A DNA stretch of 64,000 nucleotides, taken from contig CAJNDS010002651.1 of assembly GCA_905221605.1 (NCBI GenBank), positions 146,501-210,500 on the forward strand, written 5' to 3'. This DNA is from Symbiodinium natans. Taxonomy: Eukaryota; Sar; Dinophyceae; Suessiales; Symbiodiniaceae. The position numbers and the translations under genes were made by a program. Shown piece by piece: positions 38,040 through 48,054 of this stretch (within the stretch, counting starts at the first letter, position 1; each line of letters opens with the position of its first letter). The notes beneath the pieces were generated by a model. It saw only the letters and a list, made by a program, of their open reading frames with translations. It did not search any database and was not told where the DNA came from.

Positions 38040-40550
38040 CGCAGCTTCAAAAAAACCTTGAATCATCCAGCGTTTCGGGGTTTGGGGGTTTTTGGGTCTT
38101 AGGGTTTAGGATTTACACGATCCCCAAAAACAAAGCCTAGACTCACTTTGCACTCTGTAAACCCGAATGCCCCAAAGCCTTTAACACGAAGCCCAAACAC
38201 CCTTCAACTCACTACATCCCTGAACCCTAAACCCTAAACTTTAGTCCTAAACCCTTAAACTCCAAGCCCTAAGCCTGCGCGCCCTGCTCTCCGCAAGTCC
38301 CAACCCTTTGAACATCCTTGACCCCCGCCTTGAAAGCCTCAGCCCCCGGTAGGTGTTTTAGGGTTTTAGGGTTTTAGGGCTTCAGGGCTTCAGGGCTTTA
38401 GGGTTCTAGGGTTTGCAGGTTTTAGGGCAGGTTTTTAGGGTTTTAAGGCTCTTTGGGCTTAGGGCTTCAGCCTTTGCAGCAGCGAGGTCGACGTTGTTGA
38501 AGCCTGTGCCCGCCTCATGGTGTGAAGAGCCTACAGACCCGAAAGTCCTAAATCGTACACCCTCAACCCTAAACCCTATAAACCCTAAAGCCTAAACCCT
38601 GAACCCTGAACCCTGAACCTAAACCCTGAGCCCTAGACCCTAACCCATGAACCCTAAACCCTAAACCCCTTATAGAGCCTACAGCCTAAGCCTCTCTGTC
38701 AAGCACGAACCAACAGAACACATCTCTGTATGAACATGTATTCATTAATATATAATTCTCAATGCCAGGGACTTTCTGCACAGGGCCTCAGACTCCAACG
38801 CGCACAAATCGCAATAGACACACACTGGCTTTGGGTATTGGTTGTCATGATATCTTGGTGGTTTGAAGGGTCGGAGGGTGCTCAAAGAGAACCCTAAACC
38901 CTAAACCCTAAACCCGAAACCCTAAACCCTAGACCCTTTCAGACCCACGTCCAGAACCAAGCATTCGTTGGGTTGATTGTGGGAGGGACTGAGTGTGAAC
39001 AACACGACTTTATTCGACCCTTGAGAATGTCGGATTGCGTGACTTCGAGTTTCAGGGATCAGGTTTAGGGTTTAGGGTTTAGGGTTTAGGGTTTAGGGTT
39101 TAGGGTTTCAGAGTTTCAGAGTTTCAGGGTTTCGGGGGAGCCTCCTGGATCAGCCGCACGCAAGGCGGGAATTGGGAAATGATCTCGCCAGGCACTGGGA
39201 TCTCCTCCGGTCAACCCTGAAATAGCCGTAGGCCTACACCCTACACCCTGAAACCTAAACCCCAGAAACTGTAGGAACTCTAGAAACCCTAAACTCTAGA
39301 AACCCTATACCCTGGGCCCGAAACCCAAGACCTCCTGCGTTGGAGGCCGGGTTCTCAATGAAGGGTTTAGGATTTACACGCTGATGGATGTTAGGGTTTA
39401 TGGCTCACTGTGAATATGAATCTGAATCTGAATCTGAATCTGAATATATGAGTACGAATATGAAGATGAATATGAATATGTACATAAACAGCTAAACAAA
39501 TAGATAAACAAATAATGATTTACATAGATATGTATATATATATATATAGATATATGGTTCGGGGTTTAGGTTGTATACATTCCTATATATATATATATAT
39601 ATGTATATGGGGTTTAGAGACGAGTTGCAGACCCCCCACCCCCCCACCCCCCACCCACAGGCCCTAAACCCTCAACAGCGTCGAAAGCTCTCCACATAAC
39701 ACACAGAGAACCCCTAAACCCCAAACGAATGTGGGGGGAGGGGGCGCTAAACCCTGAAGCCCAAACCCTCAAGACCCTAAACCCTCAAGACCCTAAACCC
39801 CAAACCCTGACAAGCCCCCTAAACCCCCCAAACCCTACAGACCCTAAACCCTCAAGCCCACACAGGCCCTGAAAAAGACTCCCAATAAACCCAAACAGGG
39901 ATTGGGTGCTCCAGTCCTTTGAGATGACGATGTTCGCGCCTTGCCTTGTGGTTGCAGCTCTCAGGTTCGCTGTTTGAGGGGTTTAGGGTTTAGGGTTTAG
40001 GGTTTTTAGGGTTTTTAGGGTGTTTAGGGTTTATAGGGTTTATAGGGTTTATAGGGTTTATAGGGTTTATAGGGTTTAGGGCTAGGATTGTTTGGGGTGG
40101 CAAGGGGCTCAGGGTGTTCGGGTGGCTTCGGGGTGACTTAGGGCTTTAGGGCTTTAGGGCTATGGGGGTTTCATGCTTTAGGGCATCGGGGGGGGGGTAT
40201 CAGGTCGTCGAAGACGCCCGGAAAAAGGCGCCAGGATCCCCGGGCTTGAGAGGGGGGGGGGGGGGGGTAGGGTCTAGGGTTTTGTGGTTTGGTTTAGGGC
40301 TTCTTGGTCTGAGTCCTCCAACTGCAGGGCATCATTCATCATGGCCCGTTTTCGATAGGATGGGGGGGGGGGGGGGGGGGGTGTGTTCCCCCTACACTTG
40401 GGCTGAGGATGACATGGCGTAGCCTTTCCCACTCCGCCTGAAAAGCCAGACAGGCTTCAGGGTTTAGGGTTGAGGGTTCAGGGTTCAGGGTTTTGCGTAT
40501 GGGCTGGGCGCTATTCTTACTTCTCCTTGTATCGTTTTATCACTACTCGC
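38040..40550. repeat. Degenerate telomeric mosaic, no gene seen
   Basis: CCCTAAA-type 38216-38260, 38560-38680, 38890-38940 and 39655-39850; TTTAGGG 39061-39140; a GAATCT/GAATAT microsatellite 39415-39480; AT runs 39530-39605; a TATAGGGTT variant block (9-bp unit) 40031-40080; poly-G at about 40253-40267 and 40363-40381. Confidence 0.7.
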
Positions 40551-40603
40551 ACTATGACAAAATCTTGCCGTGAACTACGAGAAGGAAGTAGACTGTCGAA
40601 GCC

Positions 40604-41149
40604 ATGTACACGTTTCTGATACAGTACTGTCCCGAGCCAACGATGCACGTCATAGGACAAGCGTTGCGTGATGCCAACGGTTTTGAGGTTTGGAGAAGAT
40701 TGGTACTTTTGAGCGAGCCAGCGCATCGGACTAAGGCATGGGTGTGGCGCAGGCACTTAGCAAATCCCTCGTTTCCGAGTGACGTTGCACAGTGGAGCAC
40801 AGCGCTTCACCAGTGGGAAGCTGAACTTCGAGAGTTTGAGCGTACGTACAACACAGCGTTTTCAGAAGATGAGAAAGTGTCCATTTTGGCTCATATTGCA
40901 CCGAAAGAGTTGCAGCAAAGCATCTTCATGCACAGTGATGCGTTGAACGGATACGATAAGATAAGAGAGCACATCGAACAGTATCTGATCAACAGAAACC
41001 TGCGGAAAGACCTCAAGGTTCACAGTTCGGGATGCCCAAAGCCTCAAACAAAACTGACCACCCCCCAGGTCCATGGTACTTATAGCCCAATTATGACTGT
41101 ACCCGGAACCCACTTACAAGCAACTTCAAGTGCCCAACTGTGGCGATAA
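40604..41149 (+). pseudogene. Retrotransposon gag-domain fragment
   Basis: 181 codons containing GFEVWRRLVLLSEPAHRTKA, SILAHIAPKELQQSIFMHSD and YDKIREHIEQYL, the pattern of copia-type gag in dinoflagellates (compare GLEAWRRLHNEYDP and LMPTALEQQVMFHSDEYDSF at the right end of this window). A TAG lies in frame five codons before the ATG, and no zinc knuckle, protease or pol follows. It is probably a truncated copy, unrelated in orientation to the copia element at the right end. Confidence 0.6.
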
Positions 41150-41204
41150 CTGGGGTATAAGAACAGTGATATTTGGGTTGATAAGCAATTCAACCCCAGC
41201 CCTA

Positions 41205-41272
41205 AATGCTAAACCCTAACCCTAAACCCTAAACCCTAAACCCTAAACCCTAAACCCTAAACCCTAAACCCT
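41205..41272. repeat. CCCTAAA array forming an intron start
   Basis: About eight perfect units; its right edge abuts the donor side of the exon at 41272-41343. Confidence 0.9.
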
Positions 41273-41343
41273 GCGTGCCAGCAAAGCAGCACCCGCTCCA
41301 GAATCTCCTCCGGAGTGGCGTCGGACTCGAAGCGCGTGATGTC
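41272..41343 (-). CDS. Exon of an unidentified gene
   Basis: 72 nt after acceptor GACTCTCAG. It reads DITRFESDATPEEILERVLL then CWHA and then meets the TTTAGGG-strand array directly. Exactly 24 codons. CCCTAAA left, TTTAGGG right (41380-41450). Family not recognised; may belong with 41747-41812 and 43078-43157. Confidence 0.5.
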
Positions 41344-41579
41344 CTGAGAGTCGTGGGTGTTTGGGGCTGAGGGTATGTGGGGTTTAGGGTTTAGGGTTTA
41401 GGGTTTAGGGTTTAGGGTTTAGGGTTTAGGGTTTAGGGTTTGGGGTTTAGGGTTAGACCCTAAGCCCTAAACCCTAAATCCTAAACCCCAAACCCTTATG
41501 ATATAACCCCTCGCAACCATAACGCCCTAAACCCAAGTAACCCTGCCTTACGCCCTAGAACCAGCCTGAATGGTACTGT

Positions 41580-41690
41580 AAGGTTTAGGGTTTAGGGTTT
41601 ATAGGGGTGTTAGGGGTGCTAGGGGTGTGAGGGGTGTTAGGGGTGTGAGGGGTGTTAGGGTTTAGGGGTGTTCAGGTTTAGGATACCCTA
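41580..41690. repeat. AGGGGTGTT variant array
   Basis: Units of TAGGGGTGT/GAGGGGTGT following a short TTTAGGG stretch; a G-rich derivative of the telomere repeat. Confidence 0.7.
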
Positions 41691-41746
41691 TAACCCTGAA
41701 CCCGCGCAGAGTCAACAAAAACTATCCTCCGACAAGCAGCGGCCAC

Positions 41747-41812
41747 CGCGGCGATCTTCGATAAGTCCAGGGCCTTGTCGAAGTCAAGGCGGCCAGCGTT
41801 GATGAGCACCAC
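41747..41812 (-). CDS. Exon, possibly glycoside hydrolase family 3-like
   Basis: 66 nt after acceptor CCCCAG, with donor GTGGCC. It reads VVLINAGRLDFDKALDLSKI then AA. The VVLINxGRLDFxxA pattern resembles the C-terminal domain strand of family 3 glycoside hydrolases (VVLVNGxPLDL-type), but one exon is too little to be sure. TTTAGGG right, CCCTGAACCC left. Confidence 0.4.
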
Positions 41813-42081
41813 CTGGGGTTTAGGGGTTTAGGGTTTAGGGTTTAGTGCTTAGGACGTAGGGCTTAGGGCTTAGGGTTCAGGGTTTGGGGTTCAGGGCCAG
41901 GGCGTTTAAGGCCGAAGGGTTCTATGTTCAGAAAGGGGCTAGCATCTAGCAGCCGAAGCCCTAAACCCTAAACCCTAAACCCTAAACCCTAAACCCTAAA
42001 CCGGGTTCAGGAAGAGCAGGCTTTGACACTAATGCGGACGCAGGTGCGTGCCGGGGTTGCAGGGTTCAGTTCAGCTTAGTA

Positions 42082-42188
42082 GCCCAGTAACCATATTACA
42101 ATAAGGGCACCCTGGCTTGGGATTGGCTACTTTTTGGGGGATTTTTTTGAACCCAGCACCAAAAAAAGGGTAAAGGGTATGACTGGGC
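42082..42188. mobile_element. MITE family A, copy 7
   Basis: GCCCAGTAACCATATTACAA to GGTATGACTGGGC; TA on both sides. Contains AAGGGCACCC, GGCTACTTTTT and AGGGTAAAGGG. Confidence 0.75.
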
Positions 42189-42431
42189 TACCAAGTCAGG
42201 GCTTCCCTAAACCCTAAACCCTAAACCCTAAACCCTAAACCCTAAACCCTAAACCCTAAACCCTGCAAGCCCAAGAGCTCATCACTTCGACTCTGCGGGA
42301 GTTAAGGGCTCTGCCAAGAAGCTCGCGGGCCTTTAGGGCTCAGGCTTTATTGGGTTTAAGGTTTAGGGTTTAGGGTTTAGGGTTTAGGGTTTAGGGTTTA
42401 GGGTTCAGGGCTGAGGCTTTATTGGCTTTAA

Positions 42432-42520
42432 GTTGCCCTTATACTAACAGTCCTTAAGAGGGATTATAGTACTTCCTTTTATAATCCCTGTTAAGCAGCT
42501 GTTAGTACAAGGGGGAACAT
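42432..42520. mobile_element. MITE family B, copy 4
   Basis: GTTGCCCTTATACTAACAGT to CTGTTAGTACAAGGGGGAAC. The inner arms TCCTTAAGAGGGATTATAGT and ATAATCCCTGTTAAGCAG are complementary with mismatches. Confidence 0.7.
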
Positions 42521-42875
42521 ACCGAGGTTTAGGGCTGCTGGGATCTTTCTCATGCGTCGTATCAGCCTTCCACTTGCCCCAATCAGTTTGCCCAGCATGC
42601 CCTGTCAGCATCTCCCGAAGGATCTCCTTGAAGGACTGCTGCTGCTGTTGCAGCTGTCGTTTCTTCTCCTCTGCGTAGTGGTGGCGAAGAACTGCCTGTT
42701 CCTCTCTGGCTCTCTCTCGCAGAAGGCGTGCACGGGCTGCACCATGGCAGCCATGCCCTACACAGGGCCTTCCCCAATCCGGGTCAGAAGTCTGGGACGC
42801 CTTGTCAGTTTTTTTTTCGTTTCTGCGTCCATGGGTGCGAATGGGTAGGGCTATGACTACTCTGAGCAGAGACAT
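42444..42875 (-). other. Possible exon or ORF, coiled coil, tail supplied by MITE B
   Basis: 143 codons. The central part RARLLRERAREEQAVLRHHY, AEEKKRQLQQQQQSFKEIL and REMLTGHAGQTDWGKWKADT is a charged, Gln-rich predicted coiled coil and looks coding. The last 30 codons (PRYVPPCTNSCLTGIIKGST...) are translated from MITE B copy 4, so either the true exon ends earlier or the element supplies the C-terminus. Function unknown. Confidence 0.35.
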
Positions 42876-43035
42876 ACGATGATGACGATCGTTTCCCTGC
42901 TCATAACCTGCGAAGCTTCAAGTACCCAAACACCGTCTCAATCAGGGAGAAACCTTGTGTGATTTGCTTTGGTATAGCGATGACAAGTATCGGTTTGGGT
43001 ATTCGCAACGGTGTAAACCCGAATTAAGCCCTAAA

Positions 43036-43075
43036 CCCACACCCTAAACCCTAAACCCTAAACCCTAAACCCCAT
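43036..43075. repeat. CCCTAAA array left of a terminal exon
   Basis: About five units just beyond the stop of the exon at 43078. Confidence 0.85.
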
Positions 43076-43077
43076 GT

Positions 43078-43157
43078 TCAGCCCCACCAGCGAGGTTTCG
43101 GGGCCTTGGCTTTCTCGGCTGCAGCGTAGCCTTCAGCACCAAACTTGGGCACAAACC
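43078..43157 (-). CDS. Terminal exon of an unidentified gene
   Basis: After acceptor AACCCTGAG the minus strand reads FVPKFGAEGYAAAEKAKAPK then PRWWG and TGA at 43080-43078. CCCTAAA left, TTTAGGG right (43162-43250). Lys/Ala-rich C-terminus; no family recognised. Confidence 0.5.
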
Positions 43158-43161
43158 CTCA

Positions 43162-43315
43162 GGGTTTAGGGTTTAGGGTTTGGGTTTAGGGTTTAGGGTT
43201 TAGGGTTTAGGGTTTAGGGTTTAGGGTTTAGGGTTTAGGGTTTAGGGTTTAGGGTTTAGGGCTTAGGGTTTAGGGCTTAGGGTTTAGGGCTTAGGGCTTA
43301 GGACTTAGGGTCCTA
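43162..43315. repeat. TTTAGGG array with GGGCTTA variants
   Basis: Perfect TTTAGGG to about 43260, then alternating GGGCTTA and TTTAGGG units. Confidence 0.9.
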
Positions 43316-43993
43316 GGGATTGCTAGGAGCAGAAATGGTTTAGGCCTTGGGGCTTCATAATTTTGGTCTCGTCCATGTTTAGGGCTTAGGGAGTGGCGCA
43401 GGAAGGAAACTGCTTCGAGGTTGCAAGGGGCTTGTAAAGGGAACCTCACCACGAGCAAAACACATGAACAAGGGCCCCCGCTGGGTCCCCGTTTCCCTAG
43501 CCCTAAACCCTAAACCCTAAACCCTAAACCCTAAACCCTAAAACCATGGCACTACAACTAGAAACCCTAAACACCTCGAAGATCTTCAACCGGCCTTCCA
43601 GGTTTCCATGGTTTAGAGATGAGGGGTTTAGGTGTGTTGGGGTTAGGGGAGATTCAGGCCTGAATCCCCAAACTCGAAACTGCTCCAACAATTCACCTAA
43701 CTTGTTCGCAGGGTTCAGGGGGTCGAATATAGGGGCCCCAATGATTAGACTAGGGTTTGGGGGGGGTCATGATAGTAACTAGTCAAGTTTCCAACCCTTC
43801 TGGGTTTAGGATTTCTTTTGTCGGGCTTTGGGCGGCTTCAAGTTGGGGTTATATACCCTGTAAGCCCCAAACCTGAACTCTCCTACACTCTAAATTCTAA
43901 ATGGCTGTTAGGGTTTGGGGAACAAGGAATCTCACAAAGCTGGCACTCGCCGGATGTTTTCACCCCGGGCCATCACTGCGACTCTCGCTTGGA
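43316..43993. other. Unique stretch, little signal
   Basis: Contains a CCCTAAA array (43500-43545). Short plus-strand frames have no recognisable domain. Immediately left of 43994 the ankyrin gene ends abruptly in unique sequence. Confidence 0.4.
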
Positions 43994-44629
43994 TTACGCG
44001 GGCGTTGGACCTGGGGGACCGCCAGCGCCCATCAGCAAATGTACGATCTCGACGTGTCCCGCGGAAGATGCGCGCAAGAGAGCGGTCGCGAGAGACCTGT
44101 GCTGCACGTGCTTGTCGAAACCAGCGACCAGCAGTAAACGCACAGTCTCGACGTGGCCCTGGGAACATGCGTGCATGAGAGCGGTCTGGCCGGACCTGTC
44201 TTGCAGGTTCATCTCAGCACGAGCATCCAGCAGCAAACGCACAATCCCAACGTGGCCCCCGCGAGCTGCACGCATGAGAGCGGTGACGCCGGACTTGTTC
44301 TGCGAGTTCTTGTTGACACCAAGTGCCAGGAGAGCGCGGCCCACTTCCACGTGGCCTGTATCAGCAGCATACTCTAGAAACTCGTTTTCTGCCTGAGGCA
44401 TCTGCTCCGTGCTGAGGGCGGAGAGCAGTACCAGCTGGAGGTCCACGGGCCCGACCAGAGGATCCAAATTGCCCAAGCATCGACCAGCCAGTAAGAGCTG
44501 TTGACGGCAGACTGCGAAGCCATGCTGGCTTCGCAAGTGGCACTTCAATCCGACCACGTCTTTAACAAAACCGTCGCTGGCAGACACTGCAGCTAGCTCT
44601 TCCCCAGAAATGCTCCAGACGCGCAACAT
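43994..44629 (-). CDS. Ubiquitin-like/ankyrin-repeat protein, short paralogue
   Basis: Starts MLRVWSISGEELAAVSASDG (the frame is open further up to 44719, but homology to the 28840 start fixes the ATG). Ubiquitin-like domain (CHLRSQHGFAVCRQQLLLAG and LVGPVDLQLVLLSAL), then a linker AADTGHVEVGRALLALGVNK and three to four ankyrin repeats (GHVGIVRLLLDARAEMNLQD, GHVETVRLLLVAGF, GHVEIVHLLMGAG). It stops after GGPPGPTPA. It keeps the same N-terminus as 27272-28840 but about nine fewer repeats, so it is either an older unexpanded copy or a 3'-truncated one. Confidence 0.75.
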   Translation of the reverse strand: MLRVWSISGEELAAVSASDGFVKDVVGLKCHLRSQHGFAVCRQQLLLAGRCLGNLDPLVGPVDLQLVLLSALSTEQMPQAENEFLEYAADTGHVEVGRALLALGVNKNSQNKSGVTALMRAARGGHVGIVRLLLDARAEMNLQDRSGQTALMHACSQGHVETVRLLLVAGFDKHVQHRSLATALLRASSAGHVEIVHLLMGAGGPPGPTPA

Positions 44630-44848
44630 TGCCGCAACATGGCATGGACTCGAAGCTAGAGGTGCGAACTTGGAGACATGGATCACCATATGCCGACGCG
44701 ACAGGAGTAAACAACACATCTAGGCTAGCAGCTCGTGAGTTCGTGCTGGGTCAGAGCCCCCCCTTAGAAAACCGGGGTAAACATGATCCTAAACCACTGA
44801 ACCTCTAAACCCCAAACCCCTGAACCCTAGACCAAGAGGGTACCTTGC

Positions 44849-44930
44849 GATGTTCCCCCAGATAGTAGCCGTCCTTAATAGGGATTGTACTAGGGAGTAC
44901 GAAGGACTGTCAGTAAAGGGGGGAACATTT
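44849..44930. mobile_element. MITE family B, copy 5
   Basis: GATGTTCCCCCAGATAGTAG to GTCAGTAAAGGGGGGAACAT, with GTCCTTAATAGGGATTGTAC inside; long imperfect inverted arms. Confidence 0.7.
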
Positions 44931-45032
44931 GAAAAGGATACCCTTCTTGTCTGGTAAGTGGAATTGCAAAGGAGACACTTCGCGAACTCAATGGGAAAGA
45001 AGGGCGGGGGGCCCCGGTCGGGGCGTCGGGTT

Positions 45033-45155
45033 TACAGGGTGGGGCCCCCTTACTATACTAACTGTAGTTAAGGGACTTTCACCTGACTTAGGGTCCTTAT
45101 AACCCAATTTAGGGCCCTTATAACTCTACTTATAACTAGGGGGCCCCACCCTGTA
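45033..45155. mobile_element. MITE family C, copy 1
   Basis: Perfect terminal inverted repeat TACAGGGTGGGGCCCCCT / AGGGGGCCCCACCCTGTA, 123 bp. Nearly identical, in reverse orientation, to 54192-54315. Confidence 0.85.
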
Positions 45156-45700
45156 GGGGCTTGAGAAAGGGGGGGGGGGAAGGGTGGGGGCGATGCCCGG
45201 GCCCACATCAAAGCAGAAAGTGGGCTTAGGGTTTAGGGTTTAGGGTTTAGGGGTGGGCCTGGGCCTTTAGACACCAAAACAACGCTTTACCCAATGGTTC
45301 CGCAGTGGCAGCAAAAGGGGCTTTAGGGCTTATATGGGGCCTTCATGGCTTCATCAAGCTTCAAGACTGCAGGAGCTATGGCTTCACGTGTAGGGCTTCA
45401 TGATGTTCTTGCTTTTTTGGCGATGCATGGCTTCAGAGTTTCAGCACCTCGGGGCTCGCTCAGGGAGCTTACGTTGCCACGAGAATGCCTTCATCCACGC
45501 GCCGAGGGCTCCGGTGTGTGTGCAAAACCCTATAACCCCCTAAAGCCCGGGGTCAGGCTGGTCGCCACACGCTGGGCCGGGCTGCAAGGAACGGCCTAAA
45601 CCCCCTCCAAACCTTAAAACCCTCAAGCCCTAAAACCCTCAAGCCCTAAAACCTCGAGCCCTGAAACCTCAACCCTAAACCCGAAACCCTAAACCCCTCC
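45156..45700. other. Unique stretch, no gene supported
   Basis: TTTAGGG 45222-45255 and a CCCTAAA/CCCTCAAG variant block at 45600-45695. An 84-codon plus frame (45345-45599) lacks a recognisable domain. Confidence 0.4.
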
Positions 45701-45708
45701 TCTGAGCC

Positions 45709-45787
45709 CAGAAAGTCAAGGAGCCAGCTGCCATCCTCACGTCAGCTTCGCGCGCCGGTGGTCCTTCGAACCGCAGGCTCTCAGGAC
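45709..45787 (-). other. Candidate exon
   Basis: The minus strand reads ESLRFEGPPAREADVRMAAG then SLTFW, between CTGAGAG and CCCAG-like sites. CCCTAAA left, TTTAGGG right (45795-45892). Family unknown. Confidence 0.35.
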
Positions 45788-45794
45788 CCAGGGG

Positions 45795-45892
45795 GTTTAG
45801 GGTTTAGGGTTTAGGGTTTAGGGTTTAGGGTTTAGGGTTTAGGGTTTAGGGTTTAGGGTTTAGGGTTTAGGGTTTAGGGTTTAGGGTTTAGG
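45795..45892. repeat. Perfect TTTAGGG array
   Basis: About fourteen uninterrupted units; then degenerate CCCTTATAA-type sequence to about 46020. Confidence 0.95.
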
Positions 45893-46223
45893 CCTCAAGC
45901 CTCAAACCCCTTAAAAACCTGAAGGAACCTGAATAACCCTTGTAAGCCCTTAACCCTTATAAACCTTTCTAAGCCCCACATCACCTGTATAACCTTACCA
46001 TGAACCCTTATAAAGCCCTTTTCAACACATGTTTGGGATGATTGACGGCCTTAAGCCCTTTGGACATGATTCATACGTGGGGGCCCCCTTGTAAACCCAA
46101 GCAGAATCTCAAAAGCCAATCTCGCCTGCCATACTCCATAAGCCCAAAACCCTTGAAAACCCTTGCAAAGCCCGAAGCCCGACCTGGTCCAGGTTCATAC
46201 GCTACGTGGAATATCCGTAATCC

Positions 46224-46364
46224 TGGGTTCCCCTACTACACTACCCCCCTTAGGTTGCCTCCTTAGATAGCCTTACTTAGGCTTAATGTAAGTATCCCTG
46301 AATTACCTTAAGTATGGGGGGAACCTAGGGGGGGTAGTATAGACGGAGATAGTAGCGGAACCCA
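46224..46364. mobile_element. MITE family E, intact copy
   Basis: TGGGTTCCCCTACTACACTA at the left, ATAGTAGCGGAACCCA at the right; the inner CCCCCCTTAGGTTGCC and GGGGGGAACCTAGGGGGG are also complementary. 141 bp. Used as the empty-site reference for 30710-30998. Confidence 0.65.
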
Positions 46365-46774
46365 TGACGTAAGAGCTTTCTTTGACAAGAGATCTTCTCA
46401 ATGTTCAGGGTTTAGGACGCCAGGTTTCAGGGTTTCAGCGTTGAGGGCTTCGGGGGTTTCCGGACTACGAGGGGCATGAAGCAACCTCCCCTTCGATACT
46501 TGTAGGGGGGCCAGGGAGCGGTGCTCCTTAGGTGCCCTACAGTTCTACAGTTCTACAGTTCGGGGTTCTATAGGGCTTAGGGTTTAGGGTTTGGAGTTTT
46601 AGGGTTTCTCGGATAAAGTGAACCCCTTTTCTGAATGAGCAGGCCCTCGACGCAGCACACATAGGCTGCCAAGTGCAGGGTTCAGCGACTATAGGGTTTA
46701 GGGTTTAGGGTTTAGGGTTTAGGGTTTAGGGCTTACGTAGGTAGGGTTTAGGGCTTCGGCTTGTGACCTCGTCC

Positions 46775-47005
46775 GGTTGACGCGAACGTTTGCGAGCTGA
46801 CGAATGTGGAGAGAGGTTTCATAGTAAAGCCATCCCTCACAGTAGCCACTTTGGTATCATTCAGCAAGGCAGTTGCAAGACGGTTCGCTTTCTTGTGCCT
46901 GTTCCTTTAGAATGCCAATCCATGGTGTCCTTGTCCGCAACAATTGCTTCAGACATGTCAGCCCATGACAACTTGCCAAAGAAGGTGTCAGGGAGTGTAG
47001 TGGTT
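46775..47005 (-). pseudogene. Gene fragment with a frame change
   Basis: The minus strand from about 47000 reads TLPDTFFGKLSWADMSEAIV, ADKDTMDWHSKGTGTRKR, then stops. A second frame continues RLATALLNDTKVATVRDGFT then MKPLSTFVSSQTFA. The two halves read like one protein with a one-base shift near 46880, or two exons with a tiny intron. Not recognised. Confidence 0.4.
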
Positions 47006-47399
47006 TAGGGCTGATAGGGTGTATTTTTCGCATAAAGAACTCTATTAAACCCTAAACCCTAAACCCTCAAGAAGTATAGGGGCCGCAGTAGAAGCATATT
47101 CAGCCCTAAGCCCTTCGGGGGTACTCCACCTTGCTCTCATAACTTTCTCAGCCGCGTGCGCCGCCGGGCTTTGGAGCTTGGGTTTTACGGTGAAGGGTTT
47201 AGGGATGTTTTTCCTGTTGCTGTTATTCTTCTTGCTAATGAGTTTGCAGGGGTGCTTCACTTTAGGGGCGTTGGGTTTAGGGTCATGGAAAGGTTGGCAC
47301 GTTGTGGTTTCGAACCTAACACTGACCTAACTATACCTTGTAGAGGTCCTTACCCTAAACCCTAAACCCTAAACCGTAAACCCTAAATCCTAATAACAG

Positions 47400-47500
47400 C
47401 TGCCTGGGAATCCCGCGGGCGCTGGAAGCTATGGCGCACAGTGATGCCCACACGCATCCACTGGGATCAGCTGATGTCGGAGGTTTCTGCGTTCAACTAG
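47400..47500 (+). CDS. Terminal exon of an unidentified plus-strand gene
   Basis: After acceptor TAATAACAG the plus strand reads AWESRGRWKLWRTVMPTRIH then WDQLMSEVSAFN and TAG at 47498-47500. CCCTAAA array directly left. Strong coding look; upstream exons would lie to the left on the plus strand. Confidence 0.45.
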
Positions 47501-47697
47501 GGACTCCGATAGCTTCCTAAACGGTCAAGGTGGTGTGGGCTGTTCAAGATGAGAGTGGCTTGGGATGGTGGCACCCGAAACCCAGATCCCTAAACCCTAT
47601 ACCCTAAACTCGAATACATGCTTAAGGACTGAAAGTTGCGAGTTCAAGTTGGAGCCAAACGAAGCTGGCGACCGCGGACTGGGACTTTCGGTTCGTG

Positions 47698-47840
47698 GTT
47701 TAGGGTTTAGGGTTTAGGGTTTAGGGTTTAGGGTTTAGGGTTTAGGGTTTAGGGTTTAGGGTTTAGGGTTTAGGGTTTAGGGTTTAGGGTTTAGGGTTAG
47801 GGTCTAGGGCTTAGGGCTTAGGGCTCAGGGCTTAGGGTCT
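47698..47840. repeat. TTTAGGG array
   Basis: About fourteen perfect units, then GGGCTTA variants. Confidence 0.95.
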
Positions 47841-48005
47841 ATGGTTGAGATTGACAACGTTATAGGGTTGTGGGCTTGTGGTTGAGGCTACTTGTCCAGT
47901 TTCCTCGTACACTAGAAGTTGCACAGAAGCAGAACTTGTGGAAGACACACAGGGATTTGGGAAAAAAAAAAAAAAACATCCCTTCAGCATGCCCAGCTCC
48001 CGCCT

Positions 48006-48008
<3 letters not shown>

Positions 48009-48052
<44 letters not shown>

Positions 48053-48054
48053 AA
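48009..48054. repeat. Poly-C followed by poly-A
   Basis: About 34 C then 12 A. Similar C-then-A tracts occur at 32513-32541, 49511-49535 and 56089-56119. Confidence 0.9.

Noticed and set aside
39415-39605. Possible replication origin (AT-rich, bent-DNA-like runs)
   Set aside because: Only simple AT and GAATAT microsatellites; nothing specific supports an origin.
45345-45599. 84-codon plus-strand frame
   Set aside because: No domain, and its end runs into telomere-like repeat; composition does not stand out.
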